Below, in pieces: positions 9,583-20,642 of a stretch of 64,000 bases of DNA (within the stretch, counting starts at the first letter, position 1; every line of letters starts with the position of its first letter). The DNA is from Rhodococcoides fascians NBRC 12155 = LMG 3623 (GTDB lineage: Bacteria; Actinomycetota; Actinomycetes; Mycobacteriales; Mycobacteriaceae), in contig NZ_BCWW01000006.1 of NCBI RefSeq assembly GCF_001894785.1, positions 248,001-312,000 on the forward strand, given 5' to 3'. Below the pieces are notes generated by a model. It saw nothing but the letters and a program-made list of their open reading frames with translations. It was not told where the DNA came from and searched no databases. Position numbers and translations under genes: made by a program.

Positions 9583-10824
9583 CTAAACCGCGTCGCCGGC
9601 GTCAGCCGTTGCCGGCGGAGTCGACATTCCGGTCGGCACACGAACCGAAACCTCGAACCCACCGCCGGGCAGAGGGGCGGCATGCAGCCGGCCGTGTGCG
9701 GCCTGCGCTCGCTCGCGCATTCCCGCGATTCCGTGCCCGCCGCAATCGCTTCCGGGAGTGCGGGAGATGCTCGGGTTCGGAGCCGGTGCGTTGACCACCG
9801 TCATGTCCACGACGGCAGGGCCGATCGCGATATCCACCTCCACCTCGGCTTCGGGCGCATGGCGCGCGGCATTGGACAGCGATTCCTGCAGAATACGGAA
9901 CAGGGCCAGTCCTGTTGTCTCCGAGACCGATTCGACGGTACCGGCGATGGCCCACCGCACATTCATGCCCGCTCTGCGACTTGCCTGCAATGTGCGTTCG
10001 AGATCCAGTGCACTCGGCGCGGGCGCGTCCTGCATCTGCGCTCCATCGCTACGCAGTACCCCGAGCATCCCCCGGATCTCGTTGAGCGCCTCGCGTGCAC
10101 TCGCGCCGATCGACTCGAATTCTCGAGCCGCGGCCGGTGACACGTCGTCCAGTCGGTACGGCGCACTCTGGGCCTGAACGACGACCATCGACATGTGGTG
10201 TGCCACGACGTCGTGCAGATCGCGGGCGATCTTCGCCCTCTCCTCGAGAATCGTGCGGCGAGTGCGTTCGAGTTCGCTGACCTCCTCCTGCTGCGCGAGC
10301 TGCCTGCGCGAAAGAACGAGCCACCGGATCAGCAGCCCGAACACGACCACGGCAGTCAGGCCCACCGACCACCCGATTCCGTCGGAGCCCGGCATGTACG
10401 CGAAGAACACCAGCATGCTGGCCAACCACGCCACCAACAGCACCTGCGCCGGAGAACGCAGCGCGACCGCGAACAGCAACGCCAACAGGACGAGGATGTG
10501 CACCACTTGCCACGGGTAGTCGTAATCCGGAACGCGGTCGAACGCCGCCGGAATCACCAACGCGGACAGCGCCGATACCGCCCACCCCATCGCGGGATTG
10601 AGTCTGATCAGAGCGAACGGAAACGCTGCCAACGCTGCGACGAACGGTAGCAACGGAACCGAAACCTGATGCGTGACCGTCAGTGTCGGCCACGCGATCG
10701 AGTACAGAATTGCCGTCACCGCGATGATCAGCACGTCGACCGAACGGACGCCGCCGATCTGCTCGGGCACCCGGCGCCGAGCACGTACCCCGAGTTCGAG
10801 ACTCGTCGACCTTTTCTTTCGCAC
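9583..10824 (-). CDS. Membrane sensor histidine kinase (NarL-partner HisKA_3 type)
   Basis: A 413-aa sensor kinase. Five or six hydrophobic segments occupy about residues 28-170, followed by a short coiled-coil (SRRQLAQQEEVSELERTRRTILEER). The HisKA_3 phosphorylation box has the motif ARDLHDVVAHHMSMVVVQAQ. The ATPase domain has the N box LQESLSNAARHA and the G box GHGIAGMRERA, but lacks a large extracellular loop. The start is GTG 10824. It forms an operon with the response regulator and diverges from the phospholipase-like gene across about 165 bp. Confidence 0.93.
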   Translation of the reverse strand: MRKKRSTSLELGVRARRRVPEQIGGVRSVDVLIIAVTAILYSIAWPTLTVTHQVSVPLLPFVAALAAFPFALIRLNPAMGWAVSALSALVIPAAFDRVPDYDYPWQVVHILVLLALLFAVALRSPAQVLLVAWLASMLVFFAYMPGSDGIGWSVGLTAVVVFGLLIRWLVLSRRQLAQQEEVSELERTRRTILEERAKIARDLHDVVAHHMSMVVVQAQSAPYRLDDVSPAAAREFESIGASAREALNEIRGMLGVLRSDGAQMQDAPAPSALDLERTLQASRRAGMNVRWAIAGTVESVSETTGLALFRILQESLSNAARHAPEAEVEVDIAIGPAVVDMTVVNAPAPNPSISRTPGSDCGGHGIAGMRERAQAAHGRLHAAPLPGGGFEVSVRVPTGMSTPPATADAGDAV

Positions 10825-10990
10825 GTCTCGAGCCTAGGCAGCATCGACCGCCGGCGTCCTCGTACCGGGGTATCGGTTCGGCATGGCTCGGAGGTATCAG
10901 GACCGCGTCGAACCGGTCCCGGGGGCACTCACCACAGCCGAACCTCGGAGCGATGCTTGCCTCGGCCGGCCGAACTTAGCGTCGATCCTC

Positions 10991-11632
10991 ATGAGCCGGA
11001 ACATATCTCGCACCCTGATGTGCGTGGCAGCTGCCATCGTCGTCGTGACCGCCACGACGGGAGCAGCAACGTCGTCACCCACCGAGGACCGTCGCTCCCC
11101 CGTGGCACAGACCGTTCGTGCACTGGTCACCGAACCCGCCGAGGACGCTGCGTCGACCATCCCGAGCGACTTCGCAGACGTCATGGGCTACCGGCCCGCG
11201 GTGCAGGACGGGATGGCGAGCAATCCCGGCGGGGATTGCTCGTCCCCGATCCCACTGCCACCCGAGTTCGAGGCTGCGTGCCGAGCCCACGACCTGGGCT
11301 ACGACCTCCTCCGTTACGCGAACGCGACGGGCACGACCGTCGACCCACAGTGGCGCAGGGCGATCGACGCCCAACTCGACAGTCGCATGCACGACGCCTG
11401 TCACCATCGCACCGACGACGGGTCCCGGCAGATCTGCGACGCAGCTGCGGTCGTGGCGGCAACGGCAGTCGACCTCAATTCCTGGCGACAATCGTTCGGT
11501 GCACCGGTCGCCGAACCCGCCATGCCCCTGACACTGTTCGGAGCCGTGCTGGCGCTGACGCTGCTGATCGCGTCCGTTGTCGCGCGGTACCGACGTGTGT
11601 CGATGACCCCGACCCGCACGGACCGACGCTGA
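10991..11632 (+). CDS. Secreted/membrane-anchored phospholipase A2-like protein
   Basis: The 213-aa protein has a signal peptide (about 1-26), a catalytic core of prokaryotic phospholipase A2 type, and a C-terminal hydrophobic helix (about 179-198) followed by an Arg-rich tail. The key motif CRAHDLGYDLLRY (residues 97-109) carries the His-Asp dyad; Cys 83, 97, 137 and 149 could form two disulfides. It would hydrolyse sn-2 acyl chains of phospholipids outside the cytoplasm; the single C-terminal helix would tether it to the membrane. ATG 10991 is chosen because it begins the signal peptide. Its stop overlaps the start of the next gene (TGATG), so the two are cotranslated. Confidence 0.8.
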   Translation: MSRNISRTLMCVAAAIVVVTATTGAATSSPTEDRRSPVAQTVRALVTEPAEDAASTIPSDFADVMGYRPAVQDGMASNPGGDCSSPIPLPPEFEAACRAHDLGYDLLRYANATGTTVDPQWRRAIDAQLDSRMHDACHHRTDDGSRQICDAAAVVAATAVDLNSWRQSFGAPVAEPAMPLTLFGAVLALTLLIASVVARYRRVSMTPTRTDRR

Positions 11633-13026
11633 TGTCCACCACGGCCATCCCGGACCGCGAGGTCGAGACCCCAGTCGCATCGGATGTCGAGTCGCCCAAC
11701 CGTCTTCGCTTGCCGAGACTCGGCACGTCGGTGTCCGTTGCAGCGGCTGTGGCGATCTCCTCGGCTCCGTCACTTCTGCCCCGCTCCGCCGTCACTGCGG
11801 CCCTGTTCACCGGATTCATGGTGGCACTCGCTCTGACGGTCGCATGTGCGGGCCGACGGGTGTTCGGGCCACGACGGCCCGCGTCGCTACGGCTACGAGC
11901 GTGGACCGTCGTCACTGCTGCATTGATCTCGGGCGACGCGTTGGCCTCGAACATGCACTGGCAGAATCGATTACGAGCCGCGATGGACGTCGAGCCGGTG
12001 AGCTGGAGCTACGCCGTCGACGTTACCGGGGGTGCCCTGTGCGTTGCGCTCGTACTGTGCGGAGCCGGTAGCGCGCTCCGGCGAATCTTCTCCGCTCTGG
12101 GCCGGAACCGTTGCGTGGCACTGCTCGTCACGGTCGCTGCATTGTCGTACACCCTGGCCGTTCCGTTCGTGCGGTCCACTCTGTCGGCCTCGTACTCGGC
12201 CTCGAACTCGGCGATGGACGACGCAGTGGCCGCCCCGACATCGGAGACGAGATCCGGCGGTCCCGGATCCTCGGCACCGTGGCGCACGCTGGGACGCGAG
12301 GGCCGCGCGTTCGCGTCGGGAGGGCAGGATCTCGACACCGTACGCACGTACGTGGGACTCGAGTCGGCCGCGACACCGGACGAGCGTGTGGCACTGGCCG
12401 TCTCCGAGATGGAACGGGCTGGAGCCTTCGAACGCAGCGTCGTCGTGGTCGCGATTCCCACCGGGTCCGGCTGGGTGGACGAGAATGCGATCACCGGGGC
12501 CGAAAGAACGTTCGGCGGTGACGTCGCGACGGTGGCGGTGCAGTACTCCGACAAGCCAAGTTGGGCGACCTTCCTGTTCGCCGAGGACGACGCCCGCCGG
12601 TCCGCGAACGCCGTGGTTCGAGCGGTCGCCACCCGAGCGGCGGCGGAGCCGACCACACCGAAAGTCGTCGTGTACGGCCAGAGCCTGGGTTCGGTTGCAG
12701 GAAGTGATGCGTACCTTGCCGTGCAACAGAACATTTCGTCACTCTGCGGGGCTGTCTGGGCCGGCCCGCCCGCGGGATCGGTCGACACCGACGGTGCCGC
12801 CGTCCTGGCCAACTCCTCGGACCCCGTCGCGCGATGGTCTCTCGATCTGTTGTGGTCGCCGCCGGATACGACGACGTTCACGATCGACGCCCCACGGCCG
12901 CCGTGGTTGCCTGTCGTCGGCTTCCTGCAGACGTCCGTCGACCTGCTCGCCGCATTGGATGTCACGTCGGGCCACGGCCATCGATACGGGACCGACCAGG
13001 GCGAGGCCATGGCTCGCTGCCGCTAA
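11632..13026 (+). CDS. Membrane alpha/beta-hydrolase (Abhydrolase_9 family)
   Basis: A 464-aa protein with four or five N-terminal membrane helices (about 33-180) and a C-terminal hydrolase domain. The nucleophile motif VVYGQSLGSVAG (Ser about 351) is preceded by a block GREGRAFASGG and VAIPTGSGWVDENA typical of the DUF2319/Abhydrolase_9 family (M. tuberculosis Rv1069c type). A C-terminal GHGHRYGTDQG may supply the His. The substrate is unknown; a lipid or cell-wall ester is likely given the neighbours. It starts at the ATG overlapping the phospholipase stop codon and converges with the esterase gene after about 35 bp. Confidence 0.85.
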   Translation: MSTTAIPDREVETPVASDVESPNRLRLPRLGTSVSVAAAVAISSAPSLLPRSAVTAALFTGFMVALALTVACAGRRVFGPRRPASLRLRAWTVVTAALISGDALASNMHWQNRLRAAMDVEPVSWSYAVDVTGGALCVALVLCGAGSALRRIFSALGRNRCVALLVTVAALSYTLAVPFVRSTLSASYSASNSAMDDAVAAPTSETRSGGPGSSAPWRTLGREGRAFASGGQDLDTVRTYVGLESAATPDERVALAVSEMERAGAFERSVVVVAIPTGSGWVDENAITGAERTFGGDVATVAVQYSDKPSWATFLFAEDDARRSANAVVRAVATRAAAEPTTPKVVVYGQSLGSVAGSDAYLAVQQNISSLCGAVWAGPPAGSVDTDGAAVLANSSDPVARWSLDLLWSPPDTTTFTIDAPRPPWLPVVGFLQTSVDLLAALDVTSGHGHRYGTDQGEAMARCR

Positions 13027-13061
13027 CGAGAGGGGCCGCCGGAAAAGGGAGTGCTGGTCCG

Positions 13062-14144
13062 TCAGCCGAGCAGACCGAGCCGATTGCCGAGCCAGTCCAT
13101 CTCCTGATCGAGCGCAGGCGCCCAGACCTGCATCGAGTGTCCTCCCGGCAGCTCGCTGTAGTGCACATCCATGCCCGCGGCGGCGGCTGCCCGGTAGGCC
13201 CGCTCGGTCTGCGGCCTGAACTCCTCGTCGTCGGCTCCGACGACGAAGGCACCGGCAGAGTCGGGAAAGCTGTTGCGGGAGAGCACGTTCAGCGGCGTAG
13301 AACGATCGAACCGATCCTCGTCGGCCGGTGTGTCCGCCCCGTACGCAGCAAGGACCGACTCCGCTCTGGTGCCACGACGTTGTTCGTCCTCACCGGAGAT
13401 GTCGAGAAATGTGGGGTACGCCGACGGGTCCGTCGTCGCGAGCTGAAGGGCGCAGGTTCCGCCGTAGGAGTACCCGCCGACCGCCCAGGATCGCGGGTCC
13501 GAGGACACGTGGAGGTTCGACCGAACCCACTGCGGGACATCGACTGTCAGATACGTCGCAGCATTACCGAGGTCCGAATCCATGCACATCGGGTTGGCTT
13601 CGGTGTCCCCCAGCCCGTCGGCAACGACGACAACCGGGGCGACGCCGCCGTGACGTGCCGCGAATGCGTCCATCGTCTGCGGTAGTCGGCCACCTTCGAT
13701 CCAGTCGACCACATGGCCGGGCTGTCCCGTGAGCAACACCAGTACCGGGAGGTCGTCCGCCCCGTCGTCGTACGCGGCCGGGAGATAGACCGTCGCCGGA
13801 CGAGCACGGAACTGCGACACCGTGCCGGGCACCTCCACGTCGAACAACCGGCCGTGTCCTTCGACGTGCACGACCGGCGCACGCCCGAGTGCCGACGCGG
13901 CCGTGGGGTACCGCGTCACCGTCAGGTTGGTCAGTACGGCGGTCGCCACCAGGAGCGCCGCTGCCAGGCCCAGTGCGCTCAGCCCACCGACGGGCGAGCC
14001 GAGCGGACGGCCACGGCGGATGCGAACCACGATCGCACCGGCGGCCACGATCGCCAGCACCGTGGCCGCCGCCAATCCGATGACCGGGACCGCTCCACCG
14101 AGCAAGGGCAGATGCGCCAACCGGGCGGCCCACCGATGCAGCAC
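13062..14144 (-). CDS. Antigen-85-like membrane esterase
   Basis: A 360-aa protein with two or three N-terminal helices (about 18-75) and an extracytoplasmic esterase domain (PF00756 type). The nucleophile elbow is GGYSYGGTCALQ (Ser about 226), with an Asp region GADDEEF and the His in LPGGHSMQVW (about 336). Members of this fold include mycolyltransferases and S-formylglutathione hydrolase; the membrane anchor favours a cell-envelope role. It begins only 6 nt after the gatA stop, so it is probably cotranscribed with gatCA even though it is not related to tRNA amidation. Confidence 0.85.
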   Translation of the reverse strand: MLHRWAARLAHLPLLGGAVPVIGLAAATVLAIVAAGAIVVRIRRGRPLGSPVGGLSALGLAAALLVATAVLTNLTVTRYPTAASALGRAPVVHVEGHGRLFDVEVPGTVSQFRARPATVYLPAAYDDGADDLPVLVLLTGQPGHVVDWIEGGRLPQTMDAFAARHGGVAPVVVVADGLGDTEANPMCMDSDLGNAATYLTVDVPQWVRSNLHVSSDPRSWAVGGYSYGGTCALQLATTDPSAYPTFLDISGEDEQRRGTRAESVLAAYGADTPADEDRFDRSTPLNVLSRNSFPDSAGAFVVGADDEEFRPQTERAYRAAAAAGMDVHYSELPGGHSMQVWAPALDQEMDWLGNRLGLLG

Positions 14145-14150
14145 CTCGAA

Positions 14151-15623
14151 CTACCGCAGATCGCCGCGGGCAGCCTCGTACGCAGCGCCGACGCGGTAGA
14201 GCCGCTCGTCTGCGAACGCGGGAGCCATGATCTGCAGACCCACCGGCAGACCGTCCTCGGACGCCAGTCCGGACGGCACCGACATCGCGCAGTGGCCGGC
14301 GAGGTTGGTGGGCAGGGTGCACAGATCGTTGAGATACATCGCCATCGGGTCGTCGACTTTGTCGCCCAACGGGAATGCCGTCGTCGGGGTCGTCGGCGAT
14401 ACGAGCACATCCACCTTCTCGTATGCCGCGTCGAAGTCCTGCGCGATCAAGGTGCGGACCTTCAGGGCCGAGCCGTAGTACGCGTCGTAGTAACCGGCCG
14501 ACAGCGCGTAGGTGCCGATCATGATGCGGCGCTTGACCTCCGGCCCGAACCCCTGAGCGCGGGTGGTGGCCATGACCGATTCGGCGCTGTGGTGGCCGTC
14601 GTCGCCCGCACGCAGGCCGTACCGCATTCCGTCGAACCGAGCCAGGTTGGACGACACCTCGGACGGGAGAATCAGGTAGTACGCAGCCAATGCGTGGACG
14701 AAGTTGGGGCACGACACCTCGACCACCTCGGCGCCGAGCGAAGTCAATGCGGCCACTGCGGCGTCGAAGGACGAGATGACACCGGACTGATAGTTGTCCG
14801 AGTGCAACTCCTTGACCACACCCACCTTCACTCCGGTCAGGTCGCCGCGAGCGCCCTCTCGGGCCGCCTCGACGACGGGACGAACCGGGGTGTCGACCGA
14901 CGTGGAATCCCGCGGGTCGTAACCCGCGATGACCTCGTGCAGCAACGCGGTGTCGAGCACCGTACGACCACAGGGTCCACCCTGATCCAGCGAGGAGGCG
15001 CAGGCGATGAGTCCGTACCGCGAGACGCTGCCGTACGTCGGCTTGGTTCCCACGGTGCCGGTCAGTGCCGCGGGCTGCCGGATGGATCCACCGGTGTCGG
15101 TGCCGATGGCCAACGGTGCCTGGAACGAGGCGAGCGCAGCCGCGCTTCCGCCTCCCGAGCCGCCCGGGATCCGGGTGGTGTCCCAGGGGTTCTTGGTCGG
15201 TCCGTACGCGGAGTTCTCGGTCGAGGAGCCCATCGCGAACTCGTCCATGTTGGTCTTGCCGAGAACCGGAATGCCCGCCGCTCGCAGCTTCGAGGTCAGC
15301 GTCGCGTCGTACGGCGACACCCACCCGTCGAGAATCTTCGAGCCGGCGGTGGTCGGCATGTCGGTGGTGGTGAACACGTCCTTGAGCGCCAACGGCACCC
15401 CGGCGAGCGGTGAGGCCGGTGCCGAGCCCGCGGCCAGCCCGGCGTCGACGTCGTTCGCCGCGGCCAGCGCCTGCGCGCTTGCCACATGCAGAAAAGCGTG
15501 AAGGTCGCCGTCGACCTCGGCAATCCGATCCAGATGTGCCCGGGTCACCTCCACCGCACTGACGTCCCGCGAGTGGATACGGTCGGCGAGCTCGGACGCG
15601 TCGAGCTTGGTCAGGTCGGTCAT
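14151..15623 (-). CDS. gatA: Asp-tRNA(Asn)/Glu-tRNA(Gln) amidotransferase subunit A
   Basis: The 490-aa amidase-signature subunit releases ammonia from glutamine for transamidation of mischarged tRNA. The catalytic Lys lies in LALKDVF (about 81), with the Ser-cisSer-Lys signature in [15 protein letters not shown] and [13 protein letters not shown] (nucleophile Ser about 177-181). Its ATG overlaps the gatC stop (ATGA), indicating coupled translation. As expected for an organism using indirect Gln and/or Asn tRNA charging, all three subunits are in the window. Confidence 0.96.
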   Translation of the reverse strand: MTDLTKLDASELADRIHSRDVSAVEVTRAHLDRIAEVDGDLHAFLHVASAQALAAANDVDAGLAAGSAPASPLAGVPLALKDVFTTTDMPTTAGSKILDGWVSPYDATLTSKLRAAGIPVLGKTNMDEFAMGSSTENSAYGPTKNPWDTTRIPGGSGGGSAAALASFQAPLAIGTDTGGSIRQPAALTGTVGTKPTYGSVSRYGLIACASSLDQGGPCGRTVLDTALLHEVIAGYDPRDSTSVDTPVRPVVEAAREGARGDLTGVKVGVVKELHSDNYQSGVISSFDAAVAALTSLGAEVVEVSCPNFVHALAAYYLILPSEVSSNLARFDGMRYGLRAGDDGHHSAESVMATTRAQGFGPEVKRRIMIGTYALSAGYYDAYYGSALKVRTLIAQDFDAAYEKVDVLVSPTTPTTAFPLGDKVDDPMAMYLNDLCTLPTNLAGHCAMSVPSGLASEDGLPVGLQIMAPAFADERLYRVGAAYEAARGDLR

Positions 15624-15919
15624 TCGCTCTCTCCCAGAATCTGCGGCACCGCGAAACGGCCCTCCTCGGCATTCGGTGCACCGGACAGCGACTGCTCCGG
15701 CGTCAGACCGGGAACAATCACGTCGGGACGCGTCACATTGACGATGTCGCTGGGGTTGGCTGTCGGCGCAACGTCGTCCGTCGCCACCTCGGCGACGGTC
15801 TTGACGTGATGGAGGATCGAATCCAACTGGCCGGCGAACTCGTCGAGTTCGGCGTCGCTGAGAGCCAAGCGCGACAGCCGGGCGAGGTGAGCGACCTCGT
15901 CGCGGGAGATATCGGGCAC
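15620..15919 (-). CDS. gatC: Asp-tRNA(Asn)/Glu-tRNA(Gln) amidotransferase subunit C
   Basis: A 99-aa GatC that stabilises the GatA-GatB interface. The N-terminal helix [21 protein letters not shown] and the central [18 protein letters not shown] are conserved, and the acidic C-terminus matches the family. The GTG at 15917-15919 follows AAAGGGG by 9 nt and gives the same length as mycobacterial GatC. It overlaps gatA by 4 nt. Confidence 0.94.
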   Translation of the reverse strand: MPDISRDEVAHLARLSRLALSDAELDEFAGQLDSILHHVKTVAEVATDDVAPTANPSDIVNVTRPDVIVPGLTPEQSLSGAPNAEEGRFAVPQILGESE

Positions 15920-15937
15920 CGCGTAGACCCCTTTCAC

Positions 15938-15943
15938 ACAGTA
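15938..15943 (-). promoter_or_regulatory. Probable -10 element of gatCA
   Basis: Reverse-strand TACTGT lies 18 nt before the gatC GTG, with the AAAGGGG ribosome-binding site in between. No convincing -35 box is seen, as is common in actinobacteria. The 5' leader would be about 12 nt. Confidence 0.45.
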
Positions 15944-16211
15944 GGAGTGGGGCCTGCAGGAACCGGCCCCGTATTTGCGCAGAGCGAACCGCACAGGTCC
16001 GCGAACGCGGTCCAGCCTAGTGCGCACCGTTTCGCCGACCTCACTCCCGGTCAGCGGTCTCGATCGGCCGCCGATCTCGCCCGCACGAGTGTCAGAATTG
16101 TCACGTCCCGCGTTGCGTGTCGAGCCGGCCAGGTCGAAGATGCAAAGATTGCTCGCGCCGGGGGTGCACAGTGTTCCCTGAACTACGCCAGACGTCGAAA
16201 GGGAGCGTGCC

Positions 16212-16862
16212 ATGTCCTACCTGCTCCGCGTGCAGCTGCCCGACCGGCCGGGCAGCCTCGGATCGCTGGCCGTGGCCCTCGGCTCGGTCGGAGCGGACAT
16301 CCTCTCGCTCGACGTCATCGAACGCGGCGACGGCTACGCGGTCGACGACCTGGTGGTCGACGTTGCGCCCGGTTCGCTTCCCGACACACTGATCACTGCA
16401 GCCGAGAACCTCACCGACGTCCGCGTCGACTCGATCCGCCCGTACACCGGCGTTCTCGACACCCATCGCGAACTGGAACTGATCGACCGGGTCGCAGCGG
16501 CATCCGACGACCGTCTGCAAGTTCTGGTCGACGGCGCTCCCCGCGTTCTGCGCGTGGGCTGGAGCACCGTGGTGGCCACCAACGCGCACGGTCCGTTCCG
16601 CCTGGTCGGTAGCCCGGGCGCACCCGAAACACACGCCGCCGAACTGCCCTGGTTCCCGTTGACCTCTCCCGCTGCACTCGACTCCGACGCAGACTGGGTA
16701 CCTCAGGTGTGGCGGGACATGGACACCAAGATCGCTGCCGCTCCCCTCGGCACCACCGGCACCGTGCTGATGCTCGGCCGGCCGGGAGGGCCCGAGTTCA
16801 GGCCGTCGGAGGTAGCCCGGCTCGGTTACCTCGCCGGGATCGTCGCAACCGTCCTTACCTGA
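16212..16862 (+). CDS. ACT-domain protein (Rv3013-like)
   Basis: A 216-aa protein with an N-terminal ACT domain (about 1-75; [20 protein letters not shown] is the ligand-binding loop region) and a C-terminal domain of about 130 residues without a recognised motif, possibly GAF-like ([27 protein letters not shown]). ACT domains bind amino acids, so an amino-acid sensor role is likely, but no target is known. It occupies the same place as Rv3013 between gatC and ligA. The promoter lies in the 290-bp divergent gap to gatC. Confidence 0.85.
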   Translation: MSYLLRVQLPDRPGSLGSLAVALGSVGADILSLDVIERGDGYAVDDLVVDVAPGSLPDTLITAAENLTDVRVDSIRPYTGVLDTHRELELIDRVAAASDDRLQVLVDGAPRVLRVGWSTVVATNAHGPFRLVGSPGAPETHAAELPWFPLTSPAALDSDADWVPQVWRDMDTKIAAAPLGTTGTVLMLGRPGGPEFRPSEVARLGYLAGIVATVLT

Positions 16863-16892
16863 TCACCGGAACTCGCCCGGTCTCCCCTACTG

Positions 16893-19091
<2,199 letters not shown>

Positions 19092-19274
19092 CTATCTGCC
19101 CATCAGGCCCAGCAGCAGGGTGGCGGCGATCAACGCCACCGCGCAGATTCCGGCAGTCAGCGCGAATCCGGTCAGGAAGTCGTCGGAGTAGATACCGCCG
19201 AGGACGGAGGCCATCACCGAGAGCAGGACACCGGCGGGCAGACCGCGCCGCTGGGCGTCCGAGAGTCGATACAT
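19092..19274 (-). CDS. Small two-helix membrane protein (60 aa)
   Basis: A 60-aa frame, MYRLSDAQRRGLPAGVLL and onward, with two hydrophobic segments (about 13-29 and 35-57) joined by the polar SDDF turn. It lies between the diguanylate cyclase (25-bp gap) and ligA (24-bp gap) on the same strand, so it is probably part of that transcript. No family was recognised. It could be an integral membrane microprotein. The start is the ATG at 19272-19274. Confidence 0.6.
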   Translation of the reverse strand: MYRLSDAQRRGLPAGVLLSVMASVLGGIYSDDFLTGFALTAGICAVALIAATLLLGLMGR

Positions 19275-19299
19275 GTCTCGATCATCGCAGATCCCCGTG

Positions 19300-20487
19300 T
19301 CAGATCTCGTCGACGACCACACTGTTCCCGCCGGACTGCTTGGACCGGTACATCGCCGCGTCCGCCGTGCGAGCCGCTCGTCCCACGACGGAGGTGCCCA
19401 CGTCCCACAGCGCGGAGTCCTCACGCAGCAGTGCCATACCGACGCTCGCCGTGACCGGAATGTCGTCCCGGTGGTCGCACAGCACGCGCACCACATCGAC
19501 GCCGAGGTCGACGGTGCTCTGCGCATGTCCGACGACGGCCAGCAGAAATTCTTCGCCACCGGTTCGCGCGAGCACTCCGCCGTGGTGGCGGGCGAGTCTG
19601 CGCAGCCGATCCGCGACCCGGACGATGACCTCGTCGCCCCGGCTGTGGCCGTAGCGGTCGTTGACGGCCTTGAACTTGTCGATGTCGACCACCAGGAACG
19701 CCATCGACAGTCCGCGTTTGTTCGCGAGCTGCCACAGGTCGAGCAGTTCACTGTCGATACCGCGGCGGTTGTACACCCCGGTCAGAGGATCGAGTACCGA
19801 CCGCTTGGCGTCGTTGGACAACGTCGTCCACGCCACCTGCGCGAACACCGGTACCGCCACCGTTGCCAGCAACAGCACCACCGTCGCCGTCGCGACCGCC
19901 GGTCCGTCGACGGCAACCACCTCGCCGTCCATCACAGCGAGGAACGTGCGAATACCGAAGCCGATGATGAACGTCGCCGTCCACACCAGGTGGGCTACGA
20001 GCAATCGAGGACTGAGGAAATACGTACAGAACGCTCCGGTGACGGCGAACAGCACCGTTCCGATCAAGGACGCGACCGGCGCGTACAACACCAGCACCGA
20101 GGTCGTCAGAATGTCGCCGAACGCCAGGAACCCGACGAAGAACTTCTTCCCGGGGATCGGGCCGAACACGCACCGTGCGGCAACGAGTACCTGCGTGAAC
20201 AGGACGAAGAAGACCCACCCGATTGCCAGCGAGCCGGTGGGGCCGAGATCGCTGAACAACATGAGAATCGACGTGAGGGCATACATCAGGACGGCGGTGC
20301 CGAAGACGACCCGGATGATTCCCGTCAGTGGACGAGTGGACCGGTGGTTGAGGATCCATTCGAAGTCGTGCGGAGCCCGGTACCAATCCGACGTGGCGGC
20401 GGCGAGTTTGGCCAGAACTCCGCGTCGATGCCGGCCGGAACGTCGGAGGGAGGCGACTTCATCGAAGCCGCGACCACCTGATGCCAT
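19300..20487 (-). CDS. Membrane diguanylate cyclase (GGDEF)
   Basis: The 395-aa protein has six predicted helices (about 55-220) and a C-terminal GGDEF domain that makes cyclic di-GMP from two GTP. Key motifs are LDPLTGVYNRRG, DIDKFKAVNDRYGHSRGDE and the active loop ARTGGEEFL. The position where an inhibitory RxxD I-site normally lies (five residues before GGEEF) reads RHHG, so product inhibition is probably absent. No EAL domain is fused. The membrane part resembles MASE-like sensor regions but was not assigned. The metE-like gene lies 155 bp upstream. Confidence 0.92.
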   Translation of the reverse strand: MASGGRGFDEVASLRRSGRHRRGVLAKLAAATSDWYRAPHDFEWILNHRSTRPLTGIIRVVFGTAVLMYALTSILMLFSDLGPTGSLAIGWVFFVLFTQVLVAARCVFGPIPGKKFFVGFLAFGDILTTSVLVLYAPVASLIGTVLFAVTGAFCTYFLSPRLLVAHLVWTATFIIGFGIRTFLAVMDGEVVAVDGPAVATATVVLLLATVAVPVFAQVAWTTLSNDAKRSVLDPLTGVYNRRGIDSELLDLWQLANKRGLSMAFLVVDIDKFKAVNDRYGHSRGDEVIVRVADRLRRLARHHGGVLARTGGEEFLLAVVGHAQSTVDLGVDVVRVLCDHRDDIPVTASVGMALLREDSALWDVGTSVVGRAARTADAAMYRSKQSGGNSVVVDEI

Positions 20488-20642
20488 GTACGAACTCCCA
20501 CCGATTCAAAGCAGACCCCCGACGGCCGTGTGAATGATGTCACACCTGTTGTACGTCCCGAACGACCCGGGACGGAGCCGCAGGACGCTCCAGGCATTCC
20601 GACTCGGCACACTGTGTTTCGTCACAATGTCCCGGTCCGTGG

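Noticed and set aside
13564..15681. 705-codon reverse frame across gatA and the esterase
   Set aside because: It is a frame-shifted shadow of two recognised genes.
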